Origin: an uncultured Methylococcaceae bacterium
GTDB lineage: Bacteria > Pseudomonadota > Gammaproteobacteria > Methylococcales > Methylomonadaceae
Reading direction: 5' to 3'
Assembly: GCA_903939355.1 (NCBI GenBank)
Contig: CAJAHC010000056.1
Coordinates: 1 to 13,674 of the forward strand
Length of the DNA stretch: 13,674 nt
The position numbers were made by a program, and so were the translations under genes. The notes below the pieces were generated by a model, which ran no database searches, was not told where the DNA came from, and was given only the letters and a program-made list of their open reading frames with translations. Every line of letters begins with the position of its first letter. The stretch's first letter is position 1. Positions 1 to 7,810 of this stretch are shown in pieces.

Positions 1-8
1 ATCTATTT

Positions 9-1079
9 ATGAAAAAGAAATATTTATTAGCTATTGCTGCATTATCAACGGCAGGATTTTTGCCAATTTCTCAAGCCGCTGATAAAGCGGTAGATGATAG
101 ATTTTATATAGCGCCTTATGGTACATTTCTTCAGCCAGGCGGTGATCGACAATCGGATAACGGCTGGGGCGGCGGTATGGGCTTTGGTAAGATGCTTAAT
201 CATTATTTTAACGTTGAGTTGAAAGGCTTTTATCAAAACTTACATGGCGGTAAATACGGCGGTTCGGATATGACCGGCGGTCTTGCTGAGGTTCAATATT
301 ACTTCATGCGTGACAAATTATCGCCTTATACCGTACTCGGCTTAGGTGGTATGAACACCAGTCATAACTCTAAAAGTGGTGCAGGCTTTATTGGTGAAGC
401 CGGTGCTGGTTTGACGTATGAAGTCAGCGACCATTTTATGGTGCGTAGTGATGTGCGTTATCGTTACAACCAAAACTTTAATGCTAATTTACAACCGGGT
501 ACTAATGAATTCAGTGACATGATAGTGAATCTTGGCTTTGTTATTCCTTTTGGTGCAAAACCAGCGCCAACTGTTGTAGCTGCATCTGAGCCGTTGCCAC
601 TTCCAAAACCACTGCCTGTAGAGAGCGGTTGTTCTGTGCTTGATAGCGATCACGATGGTGTTAATGATTGTGTTGATAAGTGCCCTACTACCTTACCGGG
701 TGTTAATGTTAGCATCGCTGGCTGTTGGATTGTTGATGTATTATTTGATAATGATAAAGACATTATTAAGTCGGAATACTTCGGGAATCTTGATAACGCT
801 GCTAAAGCCATTAAAGAAAATCCTGGTCTTGTTATTGAAGTACAAGGACATACCAGTAATACAGGAAGTTTAAAACACAACATGAAGTTGTCTGAGCGTC
901 GAGCTATAGCGGTTAAAAATTATCTAGAAAAAGGTTCTAATTCACCTAATCTAACTGCTAAGGGTTATGGCTGGTCTCGTCCTATTGATACCAATGACAC
1001 TGAAGCCGGTCGTGCCAACAACCGTAGAGTCGAGTTGACTGTTGATGGTGAGCCACAACAACCTTTAAACAGTAAATAA
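9..1079 (+). CDS. OmpA-family outer-membrane protein
   Basis: Predicted outer-membrane protein anchored to peptidoglycan (356 aa). Residues 1-23 form a Sec signal peptide with cleavage after SQA. Residues about 28-182 are Gly- and aromatic-rich alternating strands, as in an 8-stranded OmpA-type barrel. A Pro-rich linker follows at about 184-206, then an Asp-rich calcium-type loop (DSDHDGVND, 212-220) flanked by four cysteines (C208, C221, C225, C239). The OmpA C-terminal domain covers about 241-345, with the helix signature LSERRA at 294-299 and NNRRVEL at 337-343. One oddity: the usual Asp of the GHTD motif, which with an Arg contacts diaminopimelate in this family, is Ser283 here (GHTS), while Arg298 is kept. 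Only 8 bases lie upstream, so neither the ribosome binding site nor the promoter can be seen. The start rests on the intact signal peptide. A terminator follows 45 bp downstream, so this is the last gene of its transcript. The family is sure; the exact paralogue is not. Confidence 0.93.
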   Translation: MKKKYLLAIAALSTAGFLPISQAADKAVDDRFYIAPYGTFLQPGGDRQSDNGWGGGMGFGKMLNHYFNVELKGFYQNLHGGKYGGSDMTGGLAEVQYYFMRDKLSPYTVLGLGGMNTSHNSKSGAGFIGEAGAGLTYEVSDHFMVRSDVRYRYNQNFNANLQPGTNEFSDMIVNLGFVIPFGAKPAPTVVAASEPLPLPKPLPVESGCSVLDSDHDGVNDCVDKCPTTLPGVNVSIAGCWIVDVLFDNDKDIIKSEYFGNLDNAAKAIKENPGLVIEVQGHTSNTGSLKHNMKLSERRAIAVKNYLEKGSNSPNLTAKGYGWSRPIDTNDTEAGRANNRRVELTVDGEPQQPLNSK

Positions 1080-1124
1080 AGATTGTTATAGTAAGAAGCG
1101 TCTTTATTTTTTAAGAGCCCTTCC

Positions 1125-1155
1125 AAAAAACCCGCTTTCATAGCGGGTTTTTTTT
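1125..1155 (+). terminator. Rho-independent terminator after the OmpA-family gene
   Basis: Perfect 12-bp stem: AAAAAACCCGCT (1125-1136) pairs with AGCGGGTTTTTT (1142-1153) around the loop TTCAT. The run of T continues to 1155. The A-run on the left arm means it could also work on the minus strand, but no minus-strand gene approaches it. Confidence 0.93.
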
Positions 1156-1513
1156 GCTCAATTTACTGGTTTTTATATGAATGGAGACTTTTGCAAGATA
1201 AAAATATCTCCTTACCTATCAATATCATAATATATAAGTATAAATCAATAAGCTGTTGTTTTTATAAGTTTTTCAGATTTCTCTGTTTACACACCGCACC
1301 GGCAAAAGTAACCTCCTGAATCAAATAAATCAATTTATAGACTGGAAGCCAATAGCATCAAAAAATTCGCGAGGATCATAACTCAGGGTAGAATGCTAAA
1401 GGGAACTCGACTTATAAGCCTCTCTTGATATGCAACGTAAAGTAAAAATATTTTCTAAACCCTTCAGGTTATCCGACTAGAATTTTTATACCTATAATGT
1501 CCGTTAAGGTTCG

Positions 1514-1542
1514 TTGACATGCTAATAATTTAAAAGTATAAG
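1514..1542 (+). promoter_or_regulatory. Near-consensus sigma-70 promoter upstream of the sad-like gene
   Basis: The -35 box TTGACA (1514-1519) is a perfect match. After a 17-bp spacer comes the -10 box TATAAG (1537-1542), 5 of 6. Transcription should begin near 1549, leaving a leader of about 160 nt before the ATG at 1711. It is the best-looking promoter in the window. Confidence 0.75.
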
Positions 1543-1623
1543 TTGAGGACTTATTTATCTTTTAAAAAACTTGTAACGTAAATTGCTTATTTTAGATACC
1601 GCCATAAAAGTAGCAAAGCGACT

Positions 1624-1653
1624 ACTCTAATGCTGTAGAGTCAGCTATACAGC
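1624..1653 (+). other. Two mutually exclusive leader hairpins
   Basis: ACTCTA (1624-1629) can pair with TAGAGT (1636-1641). Alternatively GCTGTA (1632-1637) can pair with TACAGC (1648-1653). The two stems share bases 1636-1637 and their arms interleave, so only one can form at a time. No U-tract follows either, so this is not a classical attenuator. The stems are only 6 bp and could be chance. Confidence 0.3.
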
Positions 1654-1710
1654 TTCTATACTCTTGGTCAATTTCAGTCAAACACTAACAAATACTTTTT
1701 GCACATAGAC

Positions 1711-3072
1711 ATGCAATCTATTAATCCATTCTCAGGCGAGATAATCAGTAATTATCCAAAATACTCTTCATCAGAAGTGGAAAACATTATTCGTAAAGTT
1801 GATTGTGCTTTTCATTTGTGGAAGCAAACCAGCTTTAAAGAACGATCAATTTATATGAACAATCTTCAAGCAAGCTTACTTGAACAAAAAGTAGAGCTAG
1901 CCGATATTATGATTGCTGAAATGGGCAAAGTAAAACGCGAAGCGGTAGCAGAAATTGAAAAGTGCGCACATATTTGTTCATTTTATGCCGAGAATACCGA
2001 AGAATTTATAAAAAACAAACCCATCAAAACAGAAGCTTACGAATCTTACATCTGCTATCAACCCATTGGGACGGTTTTAGCCGTGATGCCCTGGAACTTT
2101 CCTTTTTGGCAGGTCTTCCGTTTTTTGGCTCCTGCATTGATGGCTGGTAATACAGGTGTTTTGAAACATGCATCTAATGTTTCAGGCTGTGCCTTGGCCA
2201 TAGAACAATTGGTTTATGACGCTGGTTTTCCGGAGAATGTTTTTCGCACATTACTGATTGGTTCAGAAACAGTGAAAGCCATTATAGAAAACCCCCTGAT
2301 TAAGGCTGTTACACTTACCGGAAGTGCTCCTGCTGGAAAATCAGTGGCTGCGACTGCAGGATCTGTATTAAAAAAATCCGTACTCGAGTTAGGTGGTAGT
2401 GATCCATACTTGATTATGGAAGATGCTGATCTCGAAGTCGCCGCACGTTTGTGTGTGACCAGTCGTTTGTTAGATGCCGGGCAAAGCTGTATTGGCGCCA
2501 AACGATTTATTATTGCCGAGCAAATTTACGATCAGTTTAAATTAAAATTTGTATCACTAATGAGCCAGGCTACCTTTGGCAACCCACTTGATTCTCAAAC
2601 AACAATCGGTCCATTAGCTCGATTAGATTTGCGTAACCAATTACATCTGCAAGTTACAAAAAGCCGTGACCTTGGAGCAACCATTTTACTGGGTGGATAT
2701 ATTCCTGACGGGCCGGCAGCCTTTTATCCCCCAACTGTTTTAGAAAATGTAATACCCGGAATGCCAGCCTACCACGAAGAACTGTTTGGGCCGGTCGCTG
2801 TATTATTTCGCTTTAAAACTGAAGAAGAAGCCATTCAAATTGCAAACGATACCGTGTTTGGCTTGGGGGCGGGTATTTTCACTGCTGATGTAGAAAAAGC
2901 TAAAGTACTTGCTGAAAAAGGATTGATTGCAGGGAGTGTATTTATAAACGACTTTGTAAAGTCTGACCCCCGACTTCCATTTGGTGGCATTAAAGAAAGT
3001 GGTTACGGACGTGAACTATCAGAGCTTGGCCTAAGAGAATTCATGAATATAAAAACAGTGTTCGTGAAATAG
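1711..3072 (+). CDS. sad: NAD(P)-dependent succinate-semialdehyde dehydrogenase, Sad/YneI type
   Basis: Soluble aldehyde dehydrogenase (453 aa from this start) predicted to oxidise succinate semialdehyde to succinate, feeding 4-aminobutyrate-type carbon into the TCA cycle. All class features are present: MPWNFPFWQV with catalytic-site Asn129, cofactor Lys152 (LKHAS), the Rossmann loop GSAPAGK near 204-210, general base Glu226 (LELGGSDP), nucleophile Cys260 (GQSC) and Glu357 (EELFGPV). The opening INPFSGE matches INPATGE of the family. Length and motifs fit E. coli Sad (462 aa) better than GabD (482 aa). An in-frame TTG at 1699 would add four residues; I prefer the ATG at 1711 because it sits directly before QSINPFSGE. 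No Shine-Dalgarno sequence is visible before either. The gene stands alone, under the promoter at 1514-1542. Substrate assignment is by family resemblance only; other small aldehydes are possible. Confidence 0.85.
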   Translation: MQSINPFSGEIISNYPKYSSSEVENIIRKVDCAFHLWKQTSFKERSIYMNNLQASLLEQKVELADIMIAEMGKVKREAVAEIEKCAHICSFYAENTEEFIKNKPIKTEAYESYICYQPIGTVLAVMPWNFPFWQVFRFLAPALMAGNTGVLKHASNVSGCALAIEQLVYDAGFPENVFRTLLIGSETVKAIIENPLIKAVTLTGSAPAGKSVAATAGSVLKKSVLELGGSDPYLIMEDADLEVAARLCVTSRLLDAGQSCIGAKRFIIAEQIYDQFKLKFVSLMSQATFGNPLDSQTTIGPLARLDLRNQLHLQVTKSRDLGATILLGGYIPDGPAAFYPPTVLENVIPGMPAYHEELFGPVAVLFRFKTEEEAIQIANDTVFGLGAGIFTADVEKAKVLAEKGLIAGSVFINDFVKSDPRLPFGGIKESGYGRELSELGLREFMNIKTVFVK

Positions 3073-3217
3073 TTAAATAAACTCTCAATTTTAAAAATCG
3101 CTTAATTCCATATCAAACTAGCTGTAAAAATATTTTTTTGTTTCGTTTTAATTATAAAACCTAACAGACCTCACTTACGTTTTGTGATAAAACCCAAAAC
3201 AATTCTTCTGTAAAGTT

Positions 3218-3223
3218 TATAAT
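3218..3223 (+). promoter_or_regulatory. Possible -10 element for rapA
   Basis: A perfect TATAAT lies at 3218-3223, but no convincing -35 box is found 16-18 bp upstream (the region reads CAAAAC). If used, transcription would begin near 3230, leaving about 28 nt before the preferred rapA ATG at 3258. It would also rule out translation from the ATG at 3222, which overlaps the box. Confidence 0.3.
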
Positions 3224-3257
3224 GTTTGCCTTTTTATGTGTAATGGCAGTTGAATTA

Positions 3258-6098
3258 ATGACAGATTTTATCCCCGGTCAACGCTGGATTAGTAATACGG
3301 AATCAGAGCTTGGTTTAGGTCTTATTCTTGAGGTAAATTTCAAACGAGTTACTGTGCTTTTTTTAGCCAGTGATGAGCGACGGATTTATGCAAGCGATAA
3401 TGCCCCCTTAACACGAGTGAGCTTTGCCATTGGCGACACGATTGAGTCAATTGATGAGGAAAAGCTTACTGTTACTCGCTTAATCCAAAAAGACGGCTTA
3501 ATTATCTACGTGGGATACAATGAGTTTGGAGAAGAAGTTCAATTGGAAGAAATTGAACTCAACCATCACATTCAGTTTAATAAACCTCAGGATCGACTTT
3601 TTACTGGTCAAATTGATCCCAGTTCTTGGTTTTTGTTACGCTATGAAACGTGGCTAAGACTGCAACGGCTTCAGCAATCCCCTGTTAAAGGCTTGTTAGG
3701 TGGCCGAACTTCATTAATTCCTCACCAATTATATATTGCTCACGAATCAGCAAACAGGTCAGCACCAAGAATTATGCTGGCAGATGAAGTAGGTTTGGGT
3801 AAAACCATCGAAGCTGGTTTAATCCTACATCATCGACTTATTAATAACCTGACACAACGTGTATTAATTATCGTACCAGAAAGCCTTTTACATCAATGGT
3901 TAGTGGAGATGTTAAGACGTTTTAATTTGCGATTCAGTGTTTTTGATGAATCACGATGCCTTGAAGAACTCAACGTTGACGGTCTTGATGAAGTTAGTGG
4001 CGTACAAGAAGACAATAACAACCCATTCTTAACTGAACAATTGGTTCTATGTAGTCAACGCTTTTTCTCTGACTATCCTCGCCGCCAAGAACAAGCCCTT
4101 CAAGCCGGTTGGGATATGGTCATTGTTGATGAGGCACATCATCTTGAATGGAATGAACAAGCAGCGAGTCCTGAATACCAATTTGTTGAACAACTGAGTC
4201 TACAAACTCCAAGTATTATCCTATTAACTGCCACACCTGAGCAATTGGGTAAAGAAAGTCATTTTGCCCGCTTAAGACTTCTGGATCCTGATCGATTTTA
4301 CAGTTTTTCTGCCTTTCTTGAAGAAGAGCGACTGTTTGAGCCCGTTGCCAATGCGGCTAAATCATTACTGGCAGAACAAACACTGGATACTGAAGATCAA
4401 CGTCATTTAACCCAATTACTTAAAGATGACAATGTCAGTAGCCTACTGGAGAGTCTTAATAATCCCTCCAAATCGCACTCTGCGCGAGAAGCATTAATTA
4501 AAATACTACTTGATCATCATGGTACAGGGCGCATTTTGTTTAGAAATTCAAGGCAAACCGTAAAAGGTTTTCCAGAGCGCGAACATTCTGGTTATGCATT
4601 AACCGGATTACAAAATGATCACAACTTACTCCAGGATCCTCGTTATATTTGGCTAATTGACAAACTAACCTCTACGCTTAATACTGAATCAAACAGCTCG
4701 CTTTACGGTCAAAAAGCCTTATTAATCTGTAAACATGCTCAAACGGCAATTGATCTGGAGCAAGTCTTAAAAAATAGAGGGGGAATTGCCTCTGCGGTTT
4801 TTCATGAAGGCATGACTATTATTGAGCGTGACCGTGCAGCTGCTTATTTTGCTGATGAAGAAAGTTCTGCGCGCTTGTTAATCTGCTCTGAAATTGGAAG
4901 CGAAGGTAGGAATTTTCAGTTCGTTCACCACTTAATTCTATGGGATCTCCCTAATAACCCTGATTTATTACAGCAACGAATTGGCAGGCTCGATCGTATC
5001 GGACAAAAACATATCATTCAAATACATATACCGTACTTGGAAAATACTCCTCAACACAGCTTGTATAGATGGTATGACGAAGGACTTAATGCATTCTGCA
5101 GCAATAACTCAGCAGCACAAGCAGTTGCAGATCTGCTGCAAAATGATCTCATTGAATTATTGGAAAGCAATAATCAGGTCGATATTGAAACATTTATAGC
5201 CAAAACGCGACTCTTAAGTGCTGACATTGAAAAGAAATTACACAATGGCCGTGACCAATTATTAGAATTAAACTCCTGCCGCAAAGAATTATCTGACCAA
5301 CTCATAGCTCAACTAAACAACTATGAACGTGAAGGTATGCTCTGGCCTTACATGGAAAATGTCTTTGAATGCTATGGCGTTGATACTGAATTCCATTCCC
5401 CTGATTGTTTTATTATTCGCCCCAGTGATCATTTACGTGTTTCACACTTTCCCGGCTTATCTGAAGATGGGATGACTATAACAGTCAATCGACAAATTGC
5501 TTTGGCCAGAGAAGAACTACAATTTTTAACGTGGGAACACCCAATAGTAACTGCCTCAATGGATCTGGTCTTATCCAGTGAAACGGGTAATGCAACCATC
5601 AGCGTAATTAAACACAGCGATCTAAAAGCTGGTCAATTTTTGCTAGAGTGTTTATTTATTGTCGAATGTAGTGCGCCTGCACAATTACAAATTAACAGAT
5701 TTTTACCACATACCCCCATTCGAATACTCATCAACCAACATGAAAAAGATTTAACAAGCTCAATAGACCATCAAAGCTTGTTAGAAACAGGTAAAAACTT
5801 TGATAAACAGCAAATTATAAGCTTCTTAAATAACCAACGGGGGGCCATCACTATACTTTTAGCCGCAGCAGAACAAAAAGCCAATGCTGAAATGCAACAA
5901 CTCATTGATAGTGCAACTAATAATATGCTCGAGTCACTTTCCGCTGAGATTAAACGTCTAGTCAGACTAAAAAAAGTCAACCCGACAATCCGAGCTGAAG
6001 AAATTGAAGAACTTAAAGATATGACTATGCTAGCTCATGAAAATATACAGGCCGCTCATTTAAGATTAGACGCCGTTCGTTTCATCATTACCAGTTAA
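3258..6098 (+). CDS. rapA: RNA polymerase-associated ATPase RapA (HepA)
   Basis: SWI2/SNF2-type ATPase that binds RNA polymerase and promotes its recycling from stalled post-termination complexes; cytoplasmic. From the ATG at 3258 it is 946 aa (E. coli RapA is 968). The N-terminal Tudor-like region opens with GQRWISNTESELGLG. Helicase lobe 1 carries Walker A ADEVGLGKT (175-183) and DEAH (291-294). Lobe 2 carries CSEIGSEGRNFQF and motif VI QRIGRLDRIGQ (573-583). The C-terminal part keeps FPGLSEDG, TWEHP, NRFLP and the closing LRLDAVRFI. The ATGs at 3222 and 3243 are possible longer starts; 3258 (MTDFIPGQRW) matches the family N-terminus, and a TATAAT overlaps 3222. Compared with E. coli from memory, the segment between VKGFPERE and DPRYIWL (about 4570-4650) is some 35-40 residues shorter. 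cvfB begins 8 bp downstream, so the two are probably co-transcribed. Confidence 0.96.
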   Translation: MTDFIPGQRWISNTESELGLGLILEVNFKRVTVLFLASDERRIYASDNAPLTRVSFAIGDTIESIDEEKLTVTRLIQKDGLIIYVGYNEFGEEVQLEEIELNHHIQFNKPQDRLFTGQIDPSSWFLLRYETWLRLQRLQQSPVKGLLGGRTSLIPHQLYIAHESANRSAPRIMLADEVGLGKTIEAGLILHHRLINNLTQRVLIIVPESLLHQWLVEMLRRFNLRFSVFDESRCLEELNVDGLDEVSGVQEDNNNPFLTEQLVLCSQRFFSDYPRRQEQALQAGWDMVIVDEAHHLEWNEQAASPEYQFVEQLSLQTPSIILLTATPEQLGKESHFARLRLLDPDRFYSFSAFLEEERLFEPVANAAKSLLAEQTLDTEDQRHLTQLLKDDNVSSLLESLNNPSKSHSAREALIKILLDHHGTGRILFRNSRQTVKGFPEREHSGYALTGLQNDHNLLQDPRYIWLIDKLTSTLNTESNSSLYGQKALLICKHAQTAIDLEQVLKNRGGIASAVFHEGMTIIERDRAAAYFADEESSARLLICSEIGSEGRNFQFVHHLILWDLPNNPDLLQQRIGRLDRIGQKHIIQIHIPYLENTPQHSLYRWYDEGLNAFCSNNSAAQAVADLLQNDLIELLESNNQVDIETFIAKTRLLSADIEKKLHNGRDQLLELNSCRKELSDQLIAQLNNYEREGMLWPYMENVFECYGVDTEFHSPDCFIIRPSDHLRVSHFPGLSEDGMTITVNRQIALAREELQFLTWEHPIVTASMDLVLSSETGNATISVIKHSDLKAGQFLLECLFIVECSAPAQLQINRFLPHTPIRILINQHEKDLTSSIDHQSLLETGKNFDKQQIISFLNNQRGAITILLAAAEQKANAEMQQLIDSATNNMLESLSAEIKRLVRLKKVNPTIRAEEIEELKDMTMLAHENIQAAHLRLDAVRFIITS

Positions 6099-6106
6099 AT
6101 ATTCCT

Positions 6107-6934
6107 ATGTTAAATATCGGTAAAATTAATACGTTAAGCGTAGTCAGAAAACAAGGTGCTGATATCTATCTTGCTAATGGCATATCTGCCAATGTATTGC
6201 TGGCAGACAGAAAACCACCTGAAAACTGTCAGGTAGGTGACACCTTGGATGTATTTGTCTATGTGGATTCTGAAGGTCATCTTGCAGCAAGTACAAAAAT
6301 ACCTTTGGCACAGGTTGATGATATTGCTTGGTTAAAAGTAGTATCACTTAATTATGTAGGCGCTTTTTTGGACTGGGGCTTACCCAAAGATTTACTACTC
6401 CCATTTAGCGAACAACACCACGAAATGGAAGTCGGCAAGTCTTATCTGGTTAAAGTGTTTCTTGATGACAAAAATCGTGTTGCCGCCACTACCAAGATTG
6501 ATCGCTTTATTGCTGATGAATCTGTTGATTTTGAACTCGGTCAAAAAGTCTCACTTATTATTGCAGATAAAACAGAGTTAGGGGTTAAAGCCATCGTAAA
6601 CCATACGCACTGGGGTATGTTGTATCAAAATGAGCTCTTTCAGCCGGTCAGAAGAGGGCAAAAAGTTAACGGCTACATTAAGCAAATCAGAGAAGATGGC
6701 AAAATTGATCTTATTCTGCAAGAACCTGGTTACGGCAAAGTCGTATCGCTAACCGACAAAATCCTAATCAAACTCAATAAAAACAATGGGGTATTAATGT
6801 TAAGCGATAAAAGCCCACCAGAAGAGATTTACGCAACCTTTGGTGTCAGTAAAAAAGTATTTAAACAAGCAATTGGCGCACTGTATAAAAAACAGTTAAT
6901 TAGTATTGATAAAAATGGAATTAAGTTAGTTTGA
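6107..6934 (+). CDS. cvfB: CvfB/YitL-family S1-domain RNA-binding protein
   Basis: Predicted cytoplasmic RNA-binding protein (275 aa; CvfB relatives are about 280-300). It shows tandem S1-like barrels: residues about 1-65, then about 70-130 (VVSLNYVGAFLDWGLPKDLLLPFSEQ, a typical S1 strand pattern), then about 140-205 (GQKVSLIIADKTELGVKAIV). A C-terminal winged-helix-like segment (about 220-275, ATFGVSKKVFKQAIGALYKK) completes the CvfB layout. In Staphylococcus aureus the family affects virulence gene expression, and in vitro it binds RNA; a role in gammaproteobacteria is not settled. It starts 8 bp after the rapA stop and has no clear Shine-Dalgarno sequence of its own, suggesting translation linked to rapA. 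It converges on the DUF2272 gene, and I see no good terminator in the 85-bp gap between them. Confidence 0.85.
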   Translation: MLNIGKINTLSVVRKQGADIYLANGISANVLLADRKPPENCQVGDTLDVFVYVDSEGHLAASTKIPLAQVDDIAWLKVVSLNYVGAFLDWGLPKDLLLPFSEQHHEMEVGKSYLVKVFLDDKNRVAATTKIDRFIADESVDFELGQKVSLIIADKTELGVKAIVNHTHWGMLYQNELFQPVRRGQKVNGYIKQIREDGKIDLILQEPGYGKVVSLTDKILIKLNKNNGVLMLSDKSPPEEIYATFGVSKKVFKQAIGALYKKQLISIDKNGIKLV

Positions 6935-7019
6935 TAATCCAATACAGCAATAATCTTATTCTAATCCATATCTATATTGATAGAGCCATTGCCTTGTTTG
7001 ACACTTTCTCCCCTACTCA

Positions 7020-7781
7020 TTAATATTGTTGCTCTATTACTAGTGCCCATGGCCGGCCTTTTACAGGCAGTACTTTTCCCGCTCCATCCAATTTAATATG
7101 AGCCAAACTGACTGCATCGGCGACATTACCCCCTATTACATCGATTTCATCCAGCCTTTTTGCTACCACTAAATCGCAATGGTAAGCCCCCCGCTTTAAT
7201 TCATTATAATTGTGAATGGCCTGAATAAAAACGTCTCCTCGCGGTGCACAAATAATGTCTCCGGGCTTCGGGATATAGTCGCTAACAGGATGACTCACAA
7301 ATCTATTTTCTAGGCTAGAATTCATCAGGTAATCCATATAATCCCAATGCAATACTGTTGAAGGGAAATCACTCTCAGGCACGCCGGCACTTCGAACTAA
7401 CCAGACAATAAAAGCACCCGACCAAGGTCTAATTTCTCCTTCATGTCCAATTATCGGCAAGTCTGTCGCCGCATACCAATACATAAAAATTCGACTAAAA
7501 AAAGGTGGCAGCTTTTCATGACCGTGGATAACATTAGTCGGGTAAGTAACTGTTGGTGGTTCACTATCGTAATTGATCTCAGGCCTACCGAACAACTCCC
7601 ACTCCTGACGAGCTAGATATATCATTCTTTCTCTAATATCAGGAATAGTAAACGTAGAAGGCGCGCTAGCCTCGACTGAAATGATAGGAGTTCGACCCTG
7701 GTTTTGCAACGAACAGCCTGTAAGGAAGAAAACTATACAAACAAAGATATAAAGTGTTCTTAAACAATATCCATGATTCAT
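7020..7781 (-). CDS. DUF2272-domain lipoprotein
   Basis: Predicted lipoprotein of unknown function (253 aa). The N-terminus is a hydrophobic signal ending in the lipobox LTGC, with Cys23 as the lipidated residue. Ser24 follows rather than Asp, which favours outer-membrane sorting. The mature part matches the DUF2272 pattern: RPWSGAFIVWLVRSAG (118-133), YIPKPGDIICAPR (169-181), YHCDLVV (200-206) and DVIGGNVADAVS (214-225). Such folds resemble NlpC/P60 or CHAP domains, but the cysteine expected in a WCAAF-type motif is Ser121 here, so I do not claim peptidase activity. It is the third gene of the dksA-gluQRS transcript, 29 bp after gluQRS. A weak AGAG precedes the ATG. The link to dksA and gluQRS may be positional only. 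Confidence 0.82.
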   Translation of the reverse strand: MNHGYCLRTLYIFVCIVFFLTGCSLQNQGRTPIISVEASAPSTFTIPDIRERMIYLARQEWELFGRPEINYDSEPPTVTYPTNVIHGHEKLPPFFSRIFMYWYAATDLPIIGHEGEIRPWSGAFIVWLVRSAGVPESDFPSTVLHWDYMDYLMNSSLENRFVSHPVSDYIPKPGDIICAPRGDVFIQAIHNYNELKRGAYHCDLVVAKRLDEIDVIGGNVADAVSLAHIKLDGAGKVLPVKGRPWALVIEQQY

Positions 7782-7810
7782 TATCTTTACTCTACTTCAT
7801 AAAGGACACT

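Larger units (their letters stand above)
1156..1698. other. 540-bp non-coding stretch between the OmpA and aldehyde dehydrogenase genes
   Basis: No credible protein or RNA gene is visible on either strand. The left part (1156-1510) is AT-rich and featureless apart from a small inverted repeat near 1196-1209 (AGATA-N4-TATCT). The right part holds a strong sigma-70 promoter (1514-1542) and a leader with two competing hairpins (1624-1653). The stretch could be decayed sequence or hold a small untranslated RNA. Confidence 0.6.

Noticed and set aside
640..883. Overlapping frames on both strands inside the OmpA gene
   Set aside because: They are shadows of a well-supported gene and show no domain or ribosome binding site. 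The same applies to the frames within sad, rapA, rpoH, ftsX and ftsE.
1273..1317. A minus-strand AGGAGG (1317-1312) six bases before a TTG
   Set aside because: The frame it opens stops after 10 codons and shows no recognisable content, so I treat it as chance.
1549..1698. A small RNA gene in the sad leader
   Set aside because: The promoter is good but no terminator follows before the coding region, so a leader is the simpler reading.
1699..1710. TTG at 1699 as the start of the aldehyde dehydrogenase
   Set aside because: It adds only four residues with no ribosome binding site; the ATG at 1711 lies directly before the family's INP opening.
7020..7781. The DUF2272 lipoprotein as an NlpC/P60 cell-wall peptidase
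   Set aside because: The catalytic cysteine position carries Ser (WSGAF) and no Cys-His pair in the expected order could be assigned.
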